DNA of 64,000 nucleotides, from NCBI RefSeq assembly GCF_003576645.1, contig NC_044919.1, positions 32,088,804-32,152,803 on the forward strand, given 5' to 3'. Source of the stretch: Ipomoea triloba (lineage: Eukaryota > Streptophyta > Magnoliopsida > Solanales > Convolvulaceae). The position numbers were made by a program, and so were the translations under genes. The notes below the pieces were generated by a model. That model ran no database searches and was not told the origin of the DNA. It was given only the letters and a program-made list of their open reading frames with translations. Below are positions 47,616 to 59,600 of the stretch, piece by piece (position 1 is the first letter of the stretch; each line of letters begins with the position of its first letter).

Positions 47616-47624
47616 TATTAGATT

Positions 47625-47712
47625 AGATCACATTTCATTTACTTGGTCCCACTTTTCGAGGCTGAGTCAGATCACATTTCATTTACTTGGTCCCTCTTTT
47701 CGAGGCTGAGTC
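47625..47712. repeat. 44-bp tandem duplication
   Basis: Two copies beginning AGATCACATTTCATTTACTT differ at one base. Each ends with the bZIP-type core TGAGTCA. Confidence 0.9.
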
Positions 47713-49590
47713 AGCGTTTTTGGTCACGTATGCCCTAGTGGGTGATGAATATAATGGCGTAATTGCATATGACTAATAGGAAACACGAAAATGATGACTC
47801 ACCCCAGGCTTACCGTAGTGGTTCGTCGAAGGTAGCAATGTGGGGGTAGGAGAAAAAAGTCCCACATGATAGAATGTGTGGATTGGATTTCTTGTGCGCA
47901 CATAAAAATTAAAAGTTTACCAGTAAATTGAGTGTACGAGTCGCAATTTACATTTGTAGTAACTTTAGGGGCGATGTCTTATGAGTTTAGGATTAATCTA
48001 ACAAAGTTGTTATCTCCTACATATTTTTATTTTTTTAAAATTGTGACTGCATTCAACTCCTAATCGAAGCAGCTAGAACATGCATGTATGTCAACAGATG
48101 TTGGTCTTGTTTTATTAAGAGTAAAATCCATTATTGACCTTATTGTTAATGGTAGATTAACGGAAAACTTAACAGAGGACCAATGGTGGCAATGAAATGA
48201 AAGTCAAGGATGTCATATGGTAAAATTAAAAGAGTATGACTAAATGTGTCAATGCCACAATAGTCGATGACTAAAAATGGATTTTACTTTTTTATTAATT
48301 AATTTGAATAATTAAGGTTTCTTAGGTTGTTCCTACGTCATGATAATTAACTACTATACAATAAGACACTGTTGATTTTTATTTTTTATTTTTTACTTTT
48401 TGTACTCATATACCATATCCGCTCCCGAGGTGGAAATTAAGTATTAGAGCATTAAATTGTTAGAAGAATATGTATGGTGGCCAGGCCACGAATTTAATTT
48501 CGACGGTTTCTGTTGAGGGAATATTATTATATTGTTTAATCATTTTATGGAGTACAGAGAACGACTAATGATATGCATATCCAGTATATTTTGGGTGTAA
48601 TTTATTGGTAAAATTATATTATGCTTATTTTTAAATAAATATTGAATATTATATTTAAAGATTAAGTCTAAAATCTTACTATAGAAATGTAACATTGATT
48701 GGTGTGATTAGCTAACTAAATAAGGTTGTTTCTTTGTTACTAGTTATAAATTTTGGCGTAATGATAAACACTTAATCTTGAGAATGAGTAATTAAACGTT
48801 TGATTTTAATAAAAAATTACAATATTAAATAGTTAGAAAAAAAAAACGCAAATTACTATAAATTAGAACGGCACTGAATTTTTGTGAGCAATGAAAGTAA
48901 AAATATTATTTTTATCTAAAAAATACGAACGTCATTTTTTTTTTTTGGAATCAAAAGGACATGGTAAACTCATATAGTAGGAACAAAAAGCAATAAACTC
49001 ATAGGAAGACACTGGTTCGTCTTCTCCATTCTATGACCGTTGGTTGGGAATGAACATTCCGGCCGCTGAAATGTTCGTCGGAAAAATTATGATCGGTTAT
49101 TCACCTGGAACAGCCGGTCATATGAGTTTAAACGCACAAAAATGAGAAGTCCCTGTATTTAATTGAACTTTTTGAATATTTGAGGGCTTAATTATACTTT
49201 TTGGTAAAGTTTGATGATCTATTTGACCATTTTCCCTAAAAAATTTAGATACACAAAAATTATATTGTAGGAACATAAAAATAGCACAAATAGTAATAAA
49301 TTTATGTAGTATCTATAATAGTAAATTTATGTACTTACAGTAATGAATTTATGTACCTACAATAGTGAATTCATGGGTATGATCATACGAGAACACATGT
49401 CCCATCTATAAAAGTGGATTAATCATATCCGTTCATTCATCAATGTTTAGAAATTTTAATAATAAAAAAATACATGTTTAATTTTATAAGTATTGCAAAT
49501 TATAAAATTAATACCTTCCATTTATTCACTTATATTTCAGTAGTTTATATGACCATATGGATGAATAAAATTAGAAATATGCTCAAATGG
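47713..49590. other. AT-rich spacer
   Basis: No recognisable gene or element. Confidence 0.45.
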
Positions 49591-49872
49591 GGGTGCACCT
49601 TTTCGTGTGGTCGGTGCGGTATATATATACTACTAGTGTTAACAAAATACACTATTAGTGTTAGAAAAAATACAAAAAAAAACATCCCATAACTCTCCAA
49701 CTCCTAATTGTGTATTTTCGAACACTGTGTGGTGGATAGCATACCAAGTGGTGTGTTTTTGGTGATGCGTACCTAATAATACATATTTATGTTGTACAAT
49801 TTCCTAACACTAGTGGTATATTTTGTTAACACTAGTGATGTATACCGCACCGACGGTAAAGAAGGCACCACC
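49591..49872. mobile_element. MITE with about 70-bp terminal inverted repeats
   Basis: GGTCGGTGCGGTATA, CACTAGTGTTAACAAAATA and CACTAGTGTTAG on the left recur in reverse order and orientation on the right, ending ACCGCACCGACGG near 49855. No coding capacity. Confidence 0.75.
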
Positions 49873-50088
49873 GCACCTTAACTCTACTCAATCAAATTAA
49901 TCCAAAATATGGGAGCATGGTTTCATTGGGTGCAATTTATTTTTAAATTAAAATAGAGATATAGATACAAGGGCGATATGGTCCTTCAGGTTTTTATGAT
50001 GGATAGAGACTTGCTTTAAGTGCGATGACTTGCACTTTCCACTTTTGGTGTTGGTGGGCAAGAATTCTGTAAGATAGTTTTGACTTCT

Positions 50089-50107
50089 TTTTTTTTTTTG
50101 GTCCTTC
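50089..50107 (-). mobile_element. Ultra-short LINE-like insertion (19 bp)
   Basis: T11 then GGTCCTTC (minus strand GAAGGACC plus A-tail) lies between AGATAGTTTTGACTTCT (50072-50088) and AGATGGTTTTGACTTCT (50108-50124), 16 of 17 identical. Confidence 0.65.
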
Positions 50108-50124
50108 AGATGGTTTTGACTTCT

Positions 50125-50952
50125 AACTTTGAGTTTTGCCCTGTAATTGCTCTCCTTGTATGCCCATGCCCAAAACATATATTTATATATGCTCAACGGT
50201 TGTATTAACTTACCAAATAAGACTGCACTAGTCAAACCCATAGTCCAGTAGTCCACAGTAAGTGGACATTTTGTTCAGCTACTTATGTACTGACACCAAT
50301 GCCCATATATATACCATTGGTTGATATTAATATCTCAGCAAAAGACAATACTTAGTTGGAACATACCGAGAATCTTTTTTCTAATAATATGCTAGTAAAG
50401 GACCACAAGCAGTTAAATCAAGTTAGATTATTAGCTCAAAGAGAAAATGTCAATACTCTTAGTTATCATGTCGGATGTTCAATCAGCGAGGTTACGTTTG
50501 CCGTTGAGCTGAGGTTATACTAAGTCAGAAATTAATAATGGTGGGAAATCTTTTCTCCATTATTAATTGAACCAGATTAAAATTATCAAGCTAAGGAATT
50601 TGAACATTATCATTGTGGGATATCAAGAATAATGACTTTTATTATAATTTGGAGAAACATATGAAGGATGAAGTATATGAACATCAAGACCCTGGTATGG
50701 ATGTAGAAGACAACATACATCTTCTCAGCCACCTAAATTTCCCAGTATGCAGTATAAAATATGAAGTAGTATACCACTGTTGAACTAGAAATTAAACAAA
50801 CAGAACAAACACTCTCCGGGCGGATTACAATTAAGAATCAAATTACATAAATATTATATATATATATATATATACTTTACCTTTATGAATATCACCACAA
50901 AGAAAGTTACGTTGATGGAGTTTATGAGAATTGATCATTATATTCTTGATGT
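50125..50952. other. Spacer and 3' flank of the P450 gene
   Basis: No gene seen. A (TA)n run lies near 50856. Confidence 0.4.
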
Positions 50953-52518
50953 TTATGCAGAAATGGCGGCCCTATAAGCGGCGGGTTCAAGCTCACGTGG
51001 GTGCATGTAAACTTTCAGTCCATTCTTCATGAACAGAGTCAAAGACATCTTCTGCTCAACTCGGTGGCCGGGCATTAGGGAGAGACGGTAACGGAGGAGC
51101 ACGGCGGAGGCCACCGATTTCATTTGCAGGTAAGCCAAGTCCTTGCCTAAACAGGTTCTGGGGCCCGCATTGAACGCCACGAACTTATATCCATCTTTAG
51201 GCGTTTCGAACCGGTCTCCGGTCGCCGCGAGCCACCTCTCCGGTTTGAATTCCAAGCAATCGTCTCCCCACACGCTCTGCATTCTCCCGACGGAGTATAT
51301 AGAATACGTCACCGTAGATCCGGCCGGAACGTAAGTTCCGTCCGGCAGGACATCGTCGGAGACTACATATTTGAAGTCCTCCGGCACGGAAGGATAGAGA
51401 CGGAGAGTTTCCGCTAATGCTGCCTTGAGATAAACCAACCTGTCGGCTTCGTCAAACACTAGAGGCTCTTCGATCCATTTTTCCCGATCTTCGCCGCGCG
51501 TTTCGGTTAGAACCGAGGAGATTTCGTCGACGATCTTCTGCTCGACGCGCGGATTGTTCATGACTAGCCAGAAGAACCAGCTGAGCGCGACGGAGGAGGT
51601 GTCGCGGCCGGCGAGGACGAAGTTGAGAGCGATGCGTTTGAGGACGTCGTTAGGGTAGAGGTTCCCGTCGACGTCTCTCTTCTTCATGAATCGCGACAGG
51701 AGATCGTCGGACGGCGTTTGTTTACGCGCCTCCAGTGTTTCCGACATGTAGTTTTCAACAACCTGGAGACAACTCTGTAGCCTTTTCTCAGCTCCAATTC
51801 CGAGAAGCTTCTTCAACCGCCAGAGAAAATCGGGGTACAACAACCTCTGCATCGTGGCCTCCGTGGCAGAATCGAAAGCGATCGAAAACGGATTTTCCGG
51901 CATTTCCGGGGAGAGAGTCTCGGGATCTTTCCCAAAAGTGAGCCCACAAATATTATCGAAAGTCAAACGGAGCAACAAATCCTGCAAGTCAACGGCCGAG
52001 TGGTTCCTGGACGCCTTGTCCAAAATAACCCACAACCGCGTCCGGATCGTCCGGTTCACCCACCGGTTCATGGCCTGTCGGAGCGTCCTCGTCGTGAACT
52101 CCAACGCCGCGGTTTTCCTCTGAATCAGCCACGTGTCGCCATCGCTGTTGAAAATCCCCTCCCCCAACAGATCATGAAACGCGCTCTGCCACGTCGGCCC
52201 TTTCGGGTAATTATCGAACCGGGTTCGGAGAATATGCTCGATGTTCTTCGGGTGACACGTCACAGTATAAAACCCTTGCCTCCATGCAATAAACGGCAAA
52301 CAAATAGTAGACGTCTGATAAGTGGCGGCGCCGCCAGTGGCACGGAGGTTTCCGGCGATCCAATCGTGTATCCTTCTCCGGTTCATGAATAGATACGGGA
52401 GACTGCCCACCACCGGCCAGACTTTCGGGCCGGTGAGGCGCTGTGCGAGGAGGGAGAACCAAAGGAGATAAACAGAGGTCGCGGCGGCGACACCGAATAA
52501 GAGCAGTAAAGTTTCCAT
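50953..52518 (-). CDS. CYP86A: Cytochrome P450, CYP86A fatty-acid omega-hydroxylase
   Basis: Single-exon, 521 aa, the usual CYP86A length. It makes omega-hydroxy fatty acids for cutin/suberin in the ER (family knowledge). The N-terminal membrane anchor (1-23) is followed by [11 protein letters not shown]450 landmarks: I-helix AGRDTSS (303-309), ExxR in ETLR (370-373), PERW (426-429), heme loop [10 protein letters not shown] (449-458) with the ligand Cys at 456. CYP86A-typical segments include [19 protein letters not shown] and [13 protein letters not shown]. No break or missing key residue. Codon use is GC-richer than the surrounding spacer, as expected for a gene. The region upstream of its ATG (to the right) is duplicated. 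Confidence 0.95.
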   Translation of the reverse strand: METLLLLFGVAAATSVYLLWFSLLAQRLTGPKVWPVVGSLPYLFMNRRRIHDWIAGNLRATGGAATYQTSTICLPFIAWRQGFYTVTCHPKNIEHILRTRFDNYPKGPTWQSAFHDLLGEGIFNSDGDTWLIQRKTAALEFTTRTLRQAMNRWVNRTIRTRLWVILDKASRNHSAVDLQDLLLRLTFDNICGLTFGKDPETLSPEMPENPFSIAFDSATEATMQRLLYPDFLWRLKKLLGIGAEKRLQSCLQVVENYMSETLEARKQTPSDDLLSRFMKKRDVDGNLYPNDVLKRIALNFVLAGRDTSSVALSWFFWLVMNNPRVEQKIVDEISSVLTETRGEDREKWIEEPLVFDEADRLVYLKAALAETLRLYPSVPEDFKYVVSDDVLPDGTYVPAGSTVTYSIYSVGRMQSVWGDDCLEFKPERWLAATGDRFETPKDGYKFVAFNAGPRTCLGKDLAYLQMKSVASAVLLRYRLSLMPGHRVEQKMSLTLFMKNGLKVYMHPRELEPAAYRAAISA

Positions 52519-53985
52519 TGTTGTGGAGATGATGAGAGGTAGAGAAGAAAAGAGAGTTGCTTGTAAAGATGGAAGAAAGGAATTGAATGAGCTGAGAGTG
52601 TGATGAGAGAGGGGAAAAGACTAGTGTCATATATAGAGTTTGCCGAAAGAGAAATGTTTAGGAAAGAGTTGTTGGGAAATTATGAGAAATATAGAGAGAG
52701 GGGTTTAGTCTCTTGGTTGATACTATACCAACCGTGTACACCATTTTTACTCAAAAACTAAAAAACCATACCATACGCCTTTTTTAAATTTTGACTAAAA
52801 CCCAACCTGCTTTGTGATATGATTATTTCCGGCAAAGACTATAAGAAGGTAAACTATGTCAAGTTGCACATAATTGATCTGTTTAAACTCAAATTAACAA
52901 TAAGATCAACTTGGCCGATCATGGTTGTCTCCATAGTCTTATACCAAAGGTTATTTAACATTAATATAATAATAATAATTTTATTATTGAAAGGAATCAA
53001 AGGATTACTTAAAGCAAAGTTGAATATTATAGTATGGTGTATGAAGTTCATCAAATTTATCAAAATTTAATTTGCATTATTTGTCAATAATAGATGAGAT
53101 GACGTGAATCTATTTAGTATGTAGGGATGTCACAGATCGGTTAAATTTGTTTTGCATTATCGGCCAACAATAGATGAGGCGTGAATCCACTCGATGTGTA
53201 GGGTTGTTCACAAATTTATTAAATTTAATTTGTCAAAAATTAATCCTCATTATCAGTCAATAATAGATGGGATATTGATGTATAGTTCTATTTAGTGGAA
53301 ATTTATTACTATCAAATTGCTGGATGAGCATTTCCCTTTCCAAAATATAATATATCTCTATTTCCAATATATATATATAAAGAGCAGTAAAGTTTCCGTT
53401 GTGAAGATGAGAGGTAGAGAAGAAAATAGTTGCTTGCGAGATGGAAGAAAGGAATGAGATAGGGGAGAAGACTAGCGTAGTGTCATAATTAAATAGAGTT
53501 TGACGAAAAAGAAAGGTTTTAGGCAAAGAGTTGTTGGGAAATATAGAGAGAGGGGTTTTGTCTCTTGGTTGATATTATACCAACCGTGTACACCATTTTT
53601 GCTCAAAATTAAACCAAAACTATGCCATACAACTTTAACATTATTTAATATAATAATAATAATAATAATTTTTTTATTGTTAATTATTATCATTATTATT
53701 ATTGAAAGAATTTTAAGCAAAATTAAAAGTTATAGTAGGATGCATGGTGTTCTCAGATCAGTTAAATTTGTTAAAAATTGATTTGCATTATTCGTCGATG
53801 AGGCATGGATCTGTATAGTTTGTAAGGGTATTCACAGATCTATTAAATTGATCAAAATGCAATTTGTATTATTGTTCCGAGTGATCGATGTAAATCTATT
53901 TAGTGAAAATTTATTAGTAGCAACGCATCTTGAATGTAGTTTAACTTTTCAAAATTCATTATATCCAATATTTTCTACTTATCTA
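52500..53985 (-). repeat. Tandem duplication of the CYP86A promoter/5' UTR
   Basis: Copy 1 is 52500-53380 and copy 2 about 53381-53985, offset 881 bp at the left edge. Shared blocks include GCAGTAAAGTTTCC, GATGAGAGGTAGAGAAGAAAA, AAGAGTTGTTGGGAAAT, CTCTTGGTTGAT and ACCAACCGTGTACACCATTTT. The first words are longer when read through. Copy 2 has CGT where copy 1 has the CAT of the start codon, and only about 20 bp of coding sequence. The distal part holds further ~80-bp direct repeats (GCATTAT, GTCAATAATAGATG). Confidence 0.9.
52629..52637 (-). promoter_or_regulatory. TATA box of CYP86A
   Basis: CTATATATG on the minus strand, about 110 bp upstream of the ATG at 52518. The duplicate copy has ATAATTAAATAG at the corresponding place, so its TATA box is lost. 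Confidence 0.55.
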
Positions 53986-54959
53986 ACAAACGGCACCATT
54001 ATACATATAGTTGAATTACTATACTATAATTTAATTTAATTTTTCTAAGCAACAAAATGTTACACTGAGGGGGGAAATGGGATATTAGAGGGCTGTGTTG
54101 CCAGCTTTTGCCTTTCGGTTCTCTAACCAAAATCTTTTAATTTATACCACGATTAACAACGTTACACAACTAAAATGTAATAAAACGTACTAGTTGAGGC
54201 ACTAAAATTAAAATCACAAAATTTATATGAGAGTATGAGACTATTCGTAACCATTCATCTTGATAGATTTATTAATGACTCTAAAGTAAATGAAAAGAAA
54301 AAAAAATATGATGGTATTTTTGTAATATTATTTTTTAAACTTTAATGTATACTTAGCAACATTACATACTCTGTAGTGTTGTTAAGTGCGCTTCCACATA
54401 AATTTTAAAGTGCACTAAACAACACCACAGAGTGAATCTTTACATAATGTTGGATGTACCATGTAGTTTGCAAAGTGCAATCAATACTATTGTTAAGTAA
54501 ATTTAAAGTTGCGAGTTATTTATCAAAATGTCGCTTTAGAATTGTTAATATTGGAAAAATTGTATTACACATCAACTAGAAAATCATGATTTCACAACTA
54601 GAAAATAGATATAATTAAGTCATACAACTACGGAAAAAATGTCAAATTCTTCCAATTTTATAGAGAATCTTAAAGACAAAGCAGGTGTGGAATTTCATGT
54701 ACCGGAAGAAATACCTAGTACCAAAAATCTTCCTAATTGTCTTCTAGAAGCAAAACAGCATTGATATATCAGGCATGGTATAAAGGAAACCATGGGCTTG
54801 CACCTTAATTTCTAACATAGGAAAAAAAGAAATCCAATCAAAACATTTATTAGAATCCCTTGCATTATATTGATATATCAGGCATGGTATAAAGGAAATC
54901 ATTAGCATACTAGCTTTGGGAGGAATTTTGGGTACAACGATAGTTGGGTTAAGATTTTG
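53986..54959. other. AT-rich spacer
   Basis: No gene. A direct repeat, TTGATATATCAGGCATGGTA and following bases, occurs at 54761 and 54870. Confidence 0.45.
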
Positions 54960-55440
54960 AGTCACTCATTGTATAAACCCAATTTCGTCTTATGAAATTA
55001 AATATAAAAAGTTGAGGCTTTATGTTTTGAGTATTTTACTGGTTTGGAATTGATAAATCACAAGAGCGAGATAATTCCTAATCTTAATTCTTGTTTAATT
55101 GATCATGAGGGGCTTTTAGATTATAATTCTTACGTGCATTCCCTCTGTTCCTTGGTGAGTTGATATTTCCTAATTATTATTAGATTGTGTTATGCATCTA
55201 GAAGATAATGCTCCATAGCTTGAGTTTTATTTTCCTTATTTTGTTTTTAATCATATTTTGTGCATGTGTTAGTCTTATTTTGTTAGTTATCATAATGATG
55301 ATCACGACTTAGCTTCTTGTTGATTGTTTCTCTTCTTATACAAATTAAAGTGCTAGTGCTTGGTTACGTTGTTTGTCATTGCATATTACGTAACTCCAAA
55401 TCCCTAGAGATCGAGAGAATGACATTATACTCGTGCACTT
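54960..55440 (+). mobile_element. Gypsy-type LTR fragment related to 25080-25510
   Basis: Shares ordered words with the 3' part of the first LTR remnant: TATAAACCCAATTT, ACGTGCATTC, ATCTAGAAGATAATG, CATAGCTTGAGT, GACTTAGCTTCTTG and GTGCTTGGTTACG-like sequence. Diverged, with no coding domain. Confidence 0.5.
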
Positions 55441-56240
55441 TAGGCTACATCACCCACCGTTAACTTCTTTCCCACCTTATAAATATTCATGACTAGTTAG
55501 TTATTCACGGTAGGGAACCCTTCAACTTTTTACCATCTAAAAATTTCAAAAATCAAAGATTTTAAGAAAATTTAAATTTCAATGACTTTAAAATCAAAAT
55601 TGTTTCTCGGTAATTCCAACCATTGGTCAAAGTAGTGATTAAAAATTTTAACTACTTTTTTGATGATCAAAGAGTTCGGTTGCATAATTTGGCCAACATA
55701 AACCTTAATGTTCCGACCATCGATCAAAAAGTTTTTGAAAAATGATTTAAAACAAATTTTCCACCATAGGAAGGGAGGATTATATAGTTAGTGTTGGGCT
55801 AGTGGATATAAAACTTATATATTTGGAAACAACATAAATTATAATACTCAATATTTTTTTGGTGAGCTATAATACTCAATATTAAAAATACTAAAAATTA
55901 AGACGAACTTTACTTAAAATGAACATTCTAATAGTATATAATTGTGGATTTTTTTTCAAAAATAAAAGAAATTAAGTAAAATGATACAATATGATCATAT
56001 ATAGGACATGGCGATTGACTATTTAGAAACTAGGAGAGATTTTGGCAAATGAGGATAACACAATTGTGAAGAGTGGTGGTACAAACACGTCCCATGCATT
56101 TATCCTCCTCACAAACCTATTTTCCATCCAACGGCTGCGATTCTCTCACCACCAACCAATGGGATATATTATCCCAATTTCCACATAATTGGTGACACTA
56201 AAGAAAGCAGAGCTAGCTAGCTGAGATACATATATCATAT
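55441..56240. other. Spacer and TSP9 promoter region
   Basis: No gene. Just upstream of TSP9 there is GGGATATATTATCCC near 56161 (GATA/I-box-like, often light-linked) and a short AC/AT-rich leader. Confidence 0.4.
55856..55867 (-). mobile_element. Ultra-short LINE-like insertion (12 bp)
   Basis: TTTTTGGTGAGC (minus strand GCTCACCAAAAA) lies between two perfect copies of TATAATACTCAATATT (55840-55855 and 55868-55883). The same CTCACC-plus-A end occurs at 24013. Confidence 0.75.
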
Positions 56241-56555
56241 ATGGCATCTTTGAACTTGTTCTTTTCTCCGGCGGCCGCCAAACAAAGGAGAGTGTACACG
56301 GCGGCTACCGCCGCCAAAAGCTCCGGCGGAAGCAGCGAGGAGAAGGGGCTGCTGGACTGGATCCTTGGAGGACTACAGAAGGAAGACCAGCTGCTTGAGA
56401 CTGACCCAATCTTGAAAAAGGTCGAGGGGAAAAGCAGCGCCACCACCGTCGCGGTGGGCCGCCGGAAGTCGCCGGTGGCTGCTCCTCCGCCCAAGAGTAA
56501 TACCAATGGCGGCGGCTTCGGCGGCTTCGGTGGTCTCTTTGCAAAGAAAGATTAA
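56241..56555 (+). CDS. TSP9: Thylakoid soluble phosphoprotein TSP9
   Basis: Single exon, 104 aa. The N-terminus (MASLNLFFSPAAAKQRRVYT) is a plausible chloroplast transit peptide. The mature part has the TSP9 core EKGLLDWILGGLQKEDQLLE followed by TDPILKKVE, a Thr/Ser/Lys-rich middle with possible phosphorylation sites, and a Gly-rich GGFGGLFAKK end. TSP9 is a basic, largely disordered protein. It binds the stromal face of thylakoids near LHCII/photosystems and is phosphorylated in the light (family knowledge). Start and stop are unambiguous. Confidence 0.9.
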   Translation: MASLNLFFSPAAAKQRRVYTAATAAKSSGGSSEEKGLLDWILGGLQKEDQLLETDPILKKVEGKSSATTVAVGRRKSPVAAPPPKSNTNGGGFGGFGGLFAKKD

Positions 56556-58647
56556 TGATTAATTAGTCTTGTGTTTATTCCATATATATAGACTTTAATT
56601 TGTTTAATCGTCCATACATGCAATTCATATCATCTTTGATTTGATTTACAGAAAAGTCTGCAGTCAATTATATTGTTCATTTCTTCTACATGAATATTTT
56701 TATAGAGCACTGTTATTTTCTATTTGAGATGGTGAAATTTCTATGTGCAAAAAATATTTAAAATAAAATATTATATATATTTTTTCAATATATCATTATT
56801 GAACTTTCTTTAACATTTCACTGTTTGAAGAAAATGTCATTATTCATTTCTGTTCAATACAATTAATGCCCATTGGTTGCAATTGGCCAGCCTCATAAAA
56901 TGAGATTAATAATAATGGCCTAATTGCTGGGTGCCTGGGTATACAAGCTACCTATGATTTTATAAAATGTTGACATATACCTACCAAAATTCAATATAAT
57001 TAAGAAATATGTTCAATTTGGTAACATAGTTAGCTTATTATTTAATTTCGATTTGTTTGACCAATTATTTGAATTGGTTAAACAACCAATAAGCTTTTGA
57101 TTAATTAGCTTTTTGATTGTAACAACTTATTGCTTCATAAAGCTAAAATTCTCAACTTTTTGAAAAAATCATTTTGCATATAATCAACTATCAACTAATT
57201 TAACAGGTAATTTACAAAACATTTGTCTACAATTAGCTAATACTTACTAACACAATCAGCTAAACTTTATTTATTAAACACTCATGGTCTGTAACAAGTT
57301 AATTGTGGCATGAATATAATGCTCCCATAGCATAATTAGACAAATTCAAAAAAAATTAGTAATCATTTACTAAGAGTTTTGTATAAAAATAAGTTGAAAC
57401 AATATTTGAGATTAGGGGTGATGGTACAAACATGTATGGTCCATGCAATACTACCAATCATTATTGTTGACATGCTGTTTTTAATCAAAAAAAGAAAGCA
57501 AAATGTTGTGGTTCTTTCCATTGGTTCATTCCATTACAAGATACAAGTAGCCAAACAACCTCAAATCATAGTAAATGGGCTCCATTCCAATCATAAATGC
57601 ATACACATATCATCATGAACAACACATCCTCAACCACATGTTCGGATAAAGATCAAACTTCGTCGAGCGGGGACCGAATTGGCTGGGTGCCTGGATCGCA
57701 TGGTTCGTATTAAGTTTCATCATTTTTACTCAATAAAACACTTTTATTTTAATATCACGACCGTTCAATATTGTACATGCAGTTCTCTACATTAAATGTT
57801 CATGACAGAGACTCCGGCCATAGCGTTGACTGGTGAGGTACACAGAAAACGAAATACATATGCTATATTTGCACTACATACAGAATAATGGAATATGGCG
57901 GTGCAACTCAGCTGATTTGCATTGCTCGGACTGTGGACTAGGTAATATAAGATTTCAAGTTTAACTCATTGTAAGAGTTGACTATTGGTCTTCTCGGTTT
58001 GAGTAAGCTAGTTAGAATTAACTTAGGTTATTTTACCTCTTAATTTGTGATTATTTGCTGGCCAAAGTGTTTCACTCAATGTACACATTTGAATAAAGAC
58101 ATGAGATTTTCCTATATCAATCAAATAATAAAGTAAAAACAGAACAATCACATTCAACTTGGTTTGACATTTGGTTTAGTAATTACAAAATTTTAAGTTT
58201 ATAAACTCCATAAGAATTGTATATTAACATTTTTTATTTGAGCCCATCAGCTCTGGGGATAGCTACAACCATAACAAGTTTTTCCGTAAATTAAAGAATA
58301 AATGAATAAGATGTTTCAATCATCTGAACATTTCATCCATGAAATTCCCCAAAACAACAAATTAAAAGACTGTGTAGAAAATATCAATATTCTGTATGTG
58401 TATCAGTGTATATATGGTTGGAAGAACAATATCTATCCAAGAAAACAAAACATGCCCAGAAAATCCTAGCTAGTACTTGTGGAAAACATGGAATATAGGA
58501 AACCATAAAAGCACAAACTACATATATACTTATCCTGTTATTGTTTCATCATTACATATATTATGGTTTCATACCACCAGGCCAGTTTATTGAACGCACA
58601 CCGTACAATATAATTCATACACCTACCATAGCTATAGCAATAATTAA
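56556..58647. other. AT-rich spacer
   Basis: TSP9 3' flank, then no recognisable gene. MITE-like fragments with GGTAACATAGTTAGCTTATT and TTGATTAATTAGC lie near 57010-57290. Confidence 0.4.
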
Positions 58648-58998
58648 TTAAGGTTTGCAGGAGAGAGAATTGGATCTGGGGACGGTGGAGATGTTGTTCA
58701 TGAAGTGGATGCAATCTTTAACGGCTTCCGCTCTGTGGGAATCATCAACAGCAAGACGAGCAGCAGCCGCCGGCGTTGCGTTCTCCGACGAAGAAGAAGA
58801 AGTAACTTTCCGGTTGCGGCCGCCACTTTTGGCCGCCGCCGGATACATCATCCGCAAAGCAGCTAGCACCACTTTCCCGCCGACAAGTTTGAGATATCTT
58901 ATAGGAGATAGTTCCCATCTTCTGAAACTGCTACAACTCCGCCTCAACTTGGGTGACGCTACTCCTCCTCCTCCTCCTCTGCTATCTGCAGGATCCAT
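58648..58998 (-). CDS. Small plant-specific protein, function unknown ('Josephin-like' small-protein group)
   Basis: Single exon, 116 aa, ATG at 58998. The features are an N-terminal Gly run, a basic RRSCSSFRRWELSPIRYLKL block, a short hydrophobic helix (VGGKVVLAALRMMYPAAA), a Ser-rich linker, and a conserved end SHRAEAVKDCIHFMNNIS followed by PRSNSLSCKP. From memory, the (D)SHRAEA(I/V)xDCIxF(I/M)N...RSNS ending occurs in short plant proteins that databases label Josephin-like. No deubiquitinase catalytic domain is present. The GC-rich coding stretch in AT-rich surroundings and the conserved C-terminal motif make it a likely real gene. I do not assign a function. Confidence 0.65.
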   Translation of the reverse strand: MDPADSRGGGGGVASPKLRRSCSSFRRWELSPIRYLKLVGGKVVLAALRMMYPAAAKSGGRNRKVTSSSSSENATPAAAARLAVDDSHRAEAVKDCIHFMNNISTVPRSNSLSCKP

Positions 58999-59555
58999 AT
59001 AAGTCCAATCGATATGATCTCAGCTTCAATATAATATAATAAATATGAAGGGAGGCAGATGAGAAGAAAATAATTATTGATGAAAATTGAGCTAGCTAGC
59101 TCGGATGGGACATGGTAATTATAATTACTTGCATGGCTCGCTCTCAGCTCAGACTCACTCTCATTTATCATTTATGGGTACCCAACATACTGTCTGTCCA
59201 CTCTTCAATTCGACAATGATTTTTGCAACGTAAATCAGTGATCCACAAAAGCTAGCTACCTGCCACTACTGCTTAATCAATGCATCAATTTGGTGTCCAA
59301 TCTGTAAACACCAATTTTCTTTTCCAAAACATTGAATCCCCAACTCCAAAAGCCTCCCACACCCCGATCCAAAAAAATATTTAGAAAGATAAAAATTAGG
59401 GTAACACATTGACTCAACAAATAGGGTCAAATACCAAGAGTGCGTCTAATTCTGAACATTGGTCACTTCCCTTAAATAGTGTCTACTAATAAACCAGTGA
59501 GCTAAGCTATATGAACAAACATCACACTCTAATAACACCCCTCCATTTGACATGC

Positions 59556-59556
<1 letters not shown>

Positions 59557-59600
<44 letters not shown>
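59557..59600. repeat. (AAT)n microsatellite
   Basis: About 14 units, followed by interrupted copies with GCAATAAT. Confidence 0.95.
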
